Shown: positions 8,007-13,510 of the stretch, one piece after another | Layout of the letters: the number at the start of each line of letters is the position of its first letter | Position numbering within the stretch: the stretch's first letter is position 1 | Source: JBFWIL01 sp050256015 | GTDB lineage: Bacteria > Bacteroidota > Bacteroidia > Bacteroidales > Prolixibacteraceae | DNA: 13,510 nucleotides | Direction of reading: 5' to 3' | Assembly (NCBI GenBank): GCA_050256015.1 | Contig: JBFWIL010000052.1 | Location: forward strand, 1 to 13,510 | Position numbers and translations under genes: made by a program | Notes under the pieces: model-generated | What the model saw: only the letters and a program-made list of their open reading frames with translations | Told to the model about the DNA's origin: nothing | The model's database searches: none

Positions 8007-8060
8007 CAACCAGCTTGTGTGATAATACTGGTTTATTTTTAATTAAAACATTTCAAATTT

Positions 8061-11000
8061 ATGAAAAAAAAATTGTTAACAGGCTTTCCCGGCAGGGAAA
8101 GTATTAAATCAATTTGGAGAATCATGAAACTAACCACACTGATCTCTTTGTGTTTCGTCTTTTCGGCGGTTGCAAGCTCGTACTCCCAATCGACAAGATT
8201 AGACCTGAAACTTTCCAATTCAACGGTGAAAGAAATACTGAACCAGATCGAATCGGAAAGCGAATATGTCTTCCTTTACGACCTGACGGAGATGGATGAA
8301 AACCGTAAAGTATCTGTTAACCTGGAAAATGCTACGATCAATGAGGTTTTGGATGAGATCTTCAGGGATCAGAACCTGAAGTACTCCATCTACGACCGTC
8401 AGATCATTATCCGGGCTGACGGTCAGGCTATTACTTCGAGAAATGCCTCCCAACAGCAGACTGTTACCGGTAAAGTGACTTCAGTCACCGGAGAACCCAT
8501 TCCTGGTGTAACCGTTCTTGTAAAAGGGACTACTGCAGGAACAATTACCGATATTGACGGTAGCTACCGGTTGAATAATGTCTCGACAGGGACGATGCTC
8601 GTGTTTTCATTTGTGGGAATGAAAACACAGGAAATTCATTTTGAAGGACAGCCGGTTCTTAACGTTAAAATGGAAGAAGAGACTGTCGGAATAGAAGAGG
8701 TTGTAGCAATTGGCTATGGAACAATGAAAAAAAGTGATTTGACCGGATCCATTACCCAGGTTAAAACAGATGAGCTTGTTGTTGTCAGTGGCTCAAATCC
8801 GATTCAAGCTTTGCAGGGGCGTGCTTCCGGTGTATCTGTAATGACCAGCAATGAACCGGGGGCATCTCCGACGTTGCGAATCCGGGGAAGTGGTTCGATC
8901 GATGCAAGTAATGACCCGCTGTATGTTGTTGATGGCTTCCCGTTGATGGATGGCGATTTAAACAATGTGAATCCCGCAGATATTGAATCCATTGAGATAC
9001 TGAAAGATGCATCTTCAACGGCAATTTACGGATCTCGCGGGGCTAACGGGGTTATATTGATTACGACCAGGAGCGGGAGTAAAGGAAAGAATGAACTTTC
9101 TTTTTCTTCCTATTATGGGATCCAAAAGCCGGGCAGATATCAGGATTTTGTTCAAAGAGATGATTTTATCGATTTTATAAACGAAGCTTATGAATATTCC
9201 GGAGCGCTTGCTGTTTATACAACCGATAGTCCAGCTCCAACCGGAGTAGATACCAACTGGGAAAAAGAAATTATTGAAGATGCCGCCCCGGTACAGGATT
9301 ATACACTCTCCTTTGCCGGGGGTAACGAAACAACCTCTTATATGCTTTCGGGTGGCATTTATTTGCAAGACGGCTTGCTTGATGCTTCCGGATTTAACAG
9401 GTACAATGTACGGACAAATCTGGATCATAAGTTTAATAAGTGGCTTACCGTAGGAACACATCTGCAGGCCAGTCGTTCGGAGAAAGAAAACAGGGATAAT
9501 GCAACCGGAAATATACCCCGTTGGGGGTGGCCTACAACTCCGGTTAAGAATGCTGACGGAAGCTGGTACTATGCGATGTTGGATTCTCAGGTTAGTGCTT
9601 ATATGGAACAAGTATGGAATCCGGTCTCAGACGGGAATGAAATTACAGACGAAACTTCTACCGACCGGTTAACCGGAGATGTTTACGTCCAGATCAGTCC
9701 GATTAAAAACGTGACGTTTAAAACAAATTTTGGTGTTGATATTTCCAATGCGAAAAGTTACGATTATTCGAGTTCTGAAGCTGCAGGAAACGTGTCAAAC
9801 GGAACGGGCTCTGGAGGGCAGTCCTTTTTCAGGCAGACGACAAAGTTAACGGAAAGTATTCTTACTTATTCAAATGTCTGGAATGATGTTCACCGCTTCA
9901 CCGCCACAGGGGTTTATTCCTATCAGGATTATGAATATAACGCGCTTGCCATTTCCGGCTCCGGATTTACCAACGACGCTACCGGTGCAAATGATATGTC
10001 TTTGGCCGATACGGAGAGTATAACTTACAGTTCCGATAAATATTCCAATAAGCTGGTTTCTTTTACCGGCAGGATTGCATATACTTATAAGGATAAGTAC
10101 AATTTTACGGCTACCGGTCGTTATGACGGTTCTTCCCGTTTCGGAGAGAATAAAAAATGGGGATTCTTCCCGTCTGCCGGGTTTAGCTGGAGAGTTGATC
10201 AGGAGAGTTTTATGAATTCGCTTAAGGATCAGGTAACGAATCTGAAACTAAGAGCCAGCTATGGTATTACCGGTAACCAGGAGATCGGTAACTACAGCTC
10301 TTTGGCGTTAATGAGTTCGTCCTACTATATCTACAATGACACTCCTATTCTTGGTTTTACGGAAAGTATTGGAAATCCTGATTTAAAATGGGAAAAAACA
10401 GCACAGTTAGACCTTGGAATTGATCTGAACTTATTTAACTGGGTTGATTTAACGGTTGACTATTACAGTAGAAAAACAACGGATCTGCTGTATGATGTTC
10501 CTATTCCGACAACTTCCGGTTATTCCAGTATGCTGGAAAATATCGGTGAGGTAAAAAATCATGGGCTGGAAGTCAGTGTTCATTCCAAGATAATCGATAG
10601 CAAGAATTTCAAATGGGATATTTCGGGTAACCTTTCCAAGAATGATAATGAAATTTCAAAACTCTACGGAGATGTGACCGAAATTAATTTGGGAACTTCT
10701 ACCTGTGGACTTGCCAAATATCTGAAAGTAGGCGATCCCGTAACCGCAATTTATGCCCGTGAATCCGGAGGTATTATTACGACTGATGAACAACTGGCAA
10801 AAGCCAGGTTATACAATTCTTCTGCTAATTACGGAGAAGAATTGTATATCGATCGGGATAATAGTAACAGCATCAATTCCGATGATTTTGTTTGTATTGG
10901 GTCCACAGTTCCTGAATTTTATTATGGATTGTCAACCAGCATGGAATATAAAAATTTCAGGCTGGATCTCTATGGGCAGGGAGCTCATCATTATGCTTCT

Positions 11001-11435
11001 ATGACCTCTATGGAGCAAAGCAATTTCGGCGATTATTCCATTGGCTATTCCAGTTCTACAGGCGGTCTTTCCGGCTACTATATTTTTGGAGAAAACCAAC
11101 TTCATGATCGTATCTATACGCCTACCCAGTATGCGTACGATAGGATGTGGAGGGAAGGAGTAAATGAAAACGGCAGCTTCCCAAGGCCGGGGGCACGCGG
11201 TGTATATGCTTCAAAAAGGACCAATGGCGATTGGAATTATTTCCTGCTTAAGAACGTAAAACTGAGTTACCAGTTTGACCGCTCTATTGTGAAATGGGCA
11301 AAAAATTTGACACTCTATGTTAATCTGCAGAATTTTGCCAATAAAGCCAATCACCGGGGATATAATCCGGAAAATGGAGATGATTCATATGCATGGGCTA
11401 AGGCTGTTATTTTTGGTATCAATGCTAAATTCTAA
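8061..11435 (+). CDS. susC-like: SusC/RagA-type TonB-dependent outer-membrane transporter with STN domain
   Basis: This 1124-residue transporter imports glycan fragments through the outer membrane with TonB energy. The N-terminus is a long signal peptide with a charged lead (residues 1-21) and a hydrophobic core ending SSYSQ (about 43). Domains in order: STN at 47-118 (STVKEILNQIESESEYVFLY), carboxypeptidase-regulatory-like beta-sandwich at about 134-205 (VTGKVTSVTGEPIPGVTVLV), TonB-box region IEEVVAIGYG (211-220), plug at about 222-337 (LYVVDGFP, IEILKDASSTAIYGSRGANG), then a beta-barrel ending VIFGINAKF. The STN domain marks it as a transducer that signals through the FecR/sigma pair directly upstream. 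Its length is normal for the family. The gene is 18 nt from susD. It is visibly more AT-rich than the enzyme genes. An alternative ATG at codon 22 would give a shorter signal peptide. Confidence 0.95.
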   Translation: MKKKLLTGFPGRESIKSIWRIMKLTTLISLCFVFSAVASSYSQSTRLDLKLSNSTVKEILNQIESESEYVFLYDLTEMDENRKVSVNLENATINEVLDEIFRDQNLKYSIYDRQIIIRADGQAITSRNASQQQTVTGKVTSVTGEPIPGVTVLVKGTTAGTITDIDGSYRLNNVSTGTMLVFSFVGMKTQEIHFEGQPVLNVKMEEETVGIEEVVAIGYGTMKKSDLTGSITQVKTDELVVVSGSNPIQALQGRASGVSVMTSNEPGASPTLRIRGSGSIDASNDPLYVVDGFPLMDGDLNNVNPADIESIEILKDASSTAIYGSRGANGVILITTRSGSKGKNELSFSSYYGIQKPGRYQDFVQRDDFIDFINEAYEYSGALAVYTTDSPAPTGVDTNWEKEIIEDAAPVQDYTLSFAGGNETTSYMLSGGIYLQDGLLDASGFNRYNVRTNLDHKFNKWLTVGTHLQASRSEKENRDNATGNIPRWGWPTTPVKNADGSWYYAMLDSQVSAYMEQVWNPVSDGNEITDETSTDRLTGDVYVQISPIKNVTFKTNFGVDISNAKSYDYSSSEAAGNVSNGTGSGGQSFFRQTTKLTESILTYSNVWNDVHRFTATGVYSYQDYEYNALAISGSGFTNDATGANDMSLADTESITYSSDKYSNKLVSFTGRIAYTYKDKYNFTATGRYDGSSRFGENKKWGFFPSAGFSWRVDQESFMNSLKDQVTNLKLRASYGITGNQEIGNYSSLALMSSSYYIYNDTPILGFTESIGNPDLKWEKTAQLDLGIDLNLFNWVDLTVDYYSRKTTDLLYDVPIPTTSGYSSMLENIGEVKNHGLEVSVHSKIIDSKNFKWDISGNLSKNDNEISKLYGDVTEINLGTSTCGLAKYLKVGDPVTAIYARESGGIITTDEQLAKARLYNSSANYGEELYIDRDNSNSINSDDFVCIGSTVPEFYYGLSTSMEYKNFRLDLYGQGAHHYASMTSMEQSNFGDYSIGYSSSTGGLSGYYIFGENQLHDRIYTPTQYAYDRMWREGVNENGSFPRPGARGVYASKRTNGDWNYFLLKNVKLSYQFDRSIVKWAKNLTLYVNLQNFANKANHRGYNPENGDDSYAWAKAVIFGINAKF

Positions 11436-11453
11436 TTCTAAAAATATTCTGAT

Positions 11454-13040
11454 ATGAACTATATAAGATTAAAGATATTGTTTGGATGTGGTTTGCTTTT
11501 TTTCCTTACCATTCAATGTACTGATTTGACAGAGACTCCGTACACGGAGCTATCCTCTTCGGCTTATTATCAAAATGAAGACGAACTGGCCAGCGCATTA
11601 ACAAGTGTATATGATGGGTACCAGTCTGCTTTTGGGGGAGACAACTATTGGTATACAATGATTCTGGAAGTTGTTACTGAATTTAACTCTCCGGCTTATG
11701 CAAAGAACAATACCGACAAGTATAATGCCTGGAATGATATTAACAACGCAGGTGATCGAACAATAAAGAACTGCTGGGCAAACGGTTATGAGGCAATTAA
11801 CCGGGCAAATGTCGTGCTGGCCCGTGGAGAGAATGTTGAAATGGATGAGACGCTGAAAAACCAGTATTATGGCGAAGCCAGGTTCCTCCGTGCCCTTACC
11901 TATTTTAATCTGGTTCGCTTGTTTGGTGGGCTGCCAATTCCTGAATCGTTCACGGAATCATTGGAGGGGCTTGAAATTCCCAGACAATCGGTTGATGCGA
12001 CATATGATTATATTATTGACGATCTGAAGTGGGCTGAAGAGCACCTTCCGCTGAAATCGCAGGCGAGTGAGGTATGGAGAGCTACGAAAGGTGCGGCTCA
12101 GGCTGTTCTTGGCGAAGTTTATCTGACCCTGGGCAGCATGAATGATGATGCAAATTCTTATTCGCTGGCAAAGCAATACTGCGAATCCGTGATAACTTCA
12201 AATGAGTATTCTCTTGAACCCGACTTCAAGGATTTATGGTATTGGTGGAATACGAATAATAAAAACGGGAAAGAGTCTGTCTTCGAATTGCAATATGGCT
12301 TGTATAGCGGGTTATACAATAATTTGCATGTAATGTTCGGTGTAAATATTACTGAGAAAACACTGGGTTGTTATATGTATCGCCGTTTCGGTCCTTCTAT
12401 TCCTTTCTATCTGTCTTATAGTGATCAGGATGCCAGGAAAGAGGGTACTTTTCTTACAACCATTAATGTGACTAATTCCGATGGGGAGGTAACCAATACA
12501 TTGGTGTATAATCCTGAGGAATTGGGATATTATCCGGCCGCTTCCGGCTGGAAAACGGCATCTCCGGGAATCATTAAATATTATGACCGGACAACGGAAT
12601 CTGCTACATTAAAACAGCCCCGTGCAAATATTTATGTGCTTCGATATGCCGAAGTTTTACTGAACTATTCGGAGGCAGAAAATGAATTAAACGGGGTAAC
12701 TGCTGACGCTTTGAAGGGAATTAATGCTGTTCGGAACCGTGCCGGACTGGCAGATCTGCATTCCGGTTTAACACAGGAACAATTGGCCGATTCAATCTAT
12801 CGTGAACGCGGTTGGGAATTCATCGGAGAAACGAAGTTGTATTATGACGAACTTAGAACCAATCGAATTGGGGAGAATGTGGAGACCATGTTCAATAAGT
12901 GTAAGGACATGGGAATCTTCATGTATAAAGATTATACACTCGATTTTATCCCGGGTAAGAACTTCCTTTGGAAAATTCCTGAGTATGATCTTGATTCCAA
13001 TCCTGCACTGGAACAGAATCCGGATAATGTTTCTGAATAA
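11454..13040 (+). CDS. susD-like: SusD/RagB-type glycan-binding outer-membrane lipoprotein
   Basis: This 528-residue lipoprotein should form the lid of the SusC transporter and bind the glycan at the cell surface. The signal sequence ends TIQC with Cys22 as likely lipidation site; the lipobox is not classical. It is followed by TDLTETPYTEL, the usual SusD start. Family marks include ARFLRALTYFNLVRLFGGLP (142-161), a TPR-like helical part (ATKGAAQAVLGEVYLTLG), YAEVLLNYSEAEN (398-410), INAVRNRAGL and the region around ERGWEFIGETKLYYDELR, which replaces the usual RRxELAFE-type motif in slightly altered form. It ends with the normal C-terminal stretch FLWKIPEYDLDSNPALEQNP. The 18-nt spacing from susC makes co-transcription very likely. 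Specificity cannot be predicted from the sequence. Confidence 0.95.
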   Translation: MNYIRLKILFGCGLLFFLTIQCTDLTETPYTELSSSAYYQNEDELASALTSVYDGYQSAFGGDNYWYTMILEVVTEFNSPAYAKNNTDKYNAWNDINNAGDRTIKNCWANGYEAINRANVVLARGENVEMDETLKNQYYGEARFLRALTYFNLVRLFGGLPIPESFTESLEGLEIPRQSVDATYDYIIDDLKWAEEHLPLKSQASEVWRATKGAAQAVLGEVYLTLGSMNDDANSYSLAKQYCESVITSNEYSLEPDFKDLWYWWNTNNKNGKESVFELQYGLYSGLYNNLHVMFGVNITEKTLGCYMYRRFGPSIPFYLSYSDQDARKEGTFLTTINVTNSDGEVTNTLVYNPEELGYYPAASGWKTASPGIIKYYDRTTESATLKQPRANIYVLRYAEVLLNYSEAENELNGVTADALKGINAVRNRAGLADLHSGLTQEQLADSIYRERGWEFIGETKLYYDELRTNRIGENVETMFNKCKDMGIFMYKDYTLDFIPGKNFLWKIPEYDLDSNPALEQNPDNVSE

Positions 13041-13063
13041 ATTATGAATCAATACGGAATAAC

Positions 13064-13091
13064 AGGAGGAAAACCATTCGGTTTTCCTCCT
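13064..13091 (+). terminator. Strong hairpin terminator after susD
   Basis: AGGAGGAAAACC (13064-13075) pairs perfectly with GGTTTTCCTCCT (13080-13091), 12 bp, with a 4-nt loop ATTC. A T-rich stretch (TTATTCTATTT) follows. It starts 23 nt after the susD stop and should end the susCD transcript. Confidence 0.8.
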
Positions 13092-13419
13092 TATTCTATT
13101 TCCCGGGTTCCTTTTTGTGCCATTACACGTGGCTTGTAGGCATCCTCAATTAAAAAATCCAAACCAGCCTACGATAATGATCCGTCTAAAAGACATATCC
13201 GTTAGTCTTCGATGTCAAACCTATGTCGGTTGTCTTCGTTGTCTGCATATTATGGTTATGGTAAGAAACCAGTTGCTGCTTTATTTTTCTGTATTTTAAA
13301 TTATGGTATTAGTTTAATGTTTGCCAGATTTGATCGTTTGACAATTTTGAGTTACTTCACCTCAGAGATTGTGTAATTTATGCGATATTTGTACTTCGTG
13401 AAAATTCATTTTCAGAAAG
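13092..13419. other. Gap of about 330 nt without a supported gene
   Basis: This stretch lies between the susD terminator and a second sigma factor gene. The only sizeable open frame (13117-13299, GTG start) has no recognisable family and an unconvincing composition. A short direct repeat is present: GTCTTCGATGTC at 13205-13216 and GTCTTCGTTGTC at 13232-13243. The part from about 13280 is very AT-rich and probably carries the promoter of the next gene. GATATTTG at 13384-13391 differs by one base from the Bacteroidota -7 element TAnnTTTG, but no matching -33 element is seen at a suitable distance. Confidence 0.5.
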
Positions 13420-13510
13420 GTGAATTCGATAAAATCGGAAATACAACTTATTAAAGCGTTTAAAAATGGAGATGCGGACGCTTTTAGGCTGCTTTTTGAC
13501 CGGTACCATG
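13420..13510 (+). CDS. Second FecI-type ECF sigma factor (3' partial, runs off the window)
   Basis: The last 30 codons read as the N-terminus of an ECF sigma factor, with IKAFKNGDADAFRLLFDRYH matching region 2.1. It aligns well with KKFKHGDTEAFRLIYDFFFD of the first sigma factor in this window. The frame opens after the TGA at 13399-13401 and has no ATG before the motif, so the GTG at 13420, preceded by AGAAAG, is the likely start. The rest of the gene is outside the window. It probably begins another sigma/anti-sigma/susCD unit, since FecI-type genes usually stand upstream of a fecR-like gene. Confidence 0.8.
   Translation, partial: MNSIKSEIQLIKAFKNGDADAFRLLFDRYH

Noticed and set aside
8007..8060. 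Promoter of susC with Bacteroidota -7/-33 or ECF-type elements
   Set aside because: The stretch is AT-rich and probably contains the promoter, but I found no match to TAnnTTTG or to a FecI-type -35/-10 pair good enough to place it.
9015..9611. 198-codon reverse-strand open frame opposite susC
   Set aside because: The forward frame is an unmistakable SusC plug and barrel, and the reverse frame shows no domain.
13135..13174. Inverted repeat GTAGGC / GCCTAC in the gap after susD
   Set aside because: It has only six pairs with a long loop, and many such pairs are expected by chance.
13117..13299. 60-codon open frame with GTG start after the susD terminator
   Set aside because: It has no recognisable domain or credible ribosome-binding site, and its composition is unlike the neighbouring genes.

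Overview
The window looks like a polysaccharide utilization locus (PUL) from a Bacteroidota genome, most likely of the order Bacteroidales. It has a SusC/SusD pair, a FecI-type ECF sigma factor next to a FecR-type anti-sigma factor, and secreted or lipoprotein carbohydrate-active proteins. All genes are on the + strand. No RNA gene, insertion sequence or CRISPR array was seen. The genus cannot be fixed from this sequence.

Layout. (1) 1-6104 is a tightly packed enzyme operon: the 3' part of a sialidase-like beta-propeller protein with a C-terminal beta-sandwich region, an MGH1/GH63-like (alpha/alpha)6-barrel glycoside hydrolase, a broken DUF3826 gene, a second beta-propeller (BNR/sialidase-like lipoprotein), and an acetyl-xylan-esterase-like alpha/beta hydrolase with an STN-like N-terminal domain. 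A hairpin with a T-tract that overlaps the esterase stop codon closes the operon. (2) 6151-7972 encodes the sigma/anti-sigma pair. (3) 8061-13040 encodes SusC, with an N-terminal STN signalling domain, and SusD, followed by a strong hairpin. (4) 13041-13419 has no gene I can support. (5) At 13420 a second FecI-type sigma factor begins and runs off the right edge, so another regulatory unit follows.

How the genes fit together. SusC/SusD would bind and import oligosaccharides through the outer membrane. The SusC STN domain would report transport to the periplasmic part of FecR, which would release the sigma factor to activate the locus. The enzymes would trim and deacetylate the glycan at the cell surface or in the periplasm. 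The substrate is not determined. Two BNR-type propellers, an MGH1-like hydrolase and an esterase suggest a complex, acetylated, perhaps acidic plant or algal polysaccharide, but this is inference. The 'sialidase' label on the two propellers should not be read as evidence for sialic acid use.

The points most worth checking are the decayed DUF3826 gene, whose frame change falls exactly on a canonical -1 slippery heptamer; STN-like modules in three different proteins of the locus; a visible drop in GC content from the enzyme/regulator half to the susCD half; and the second sigma factor at the edge.
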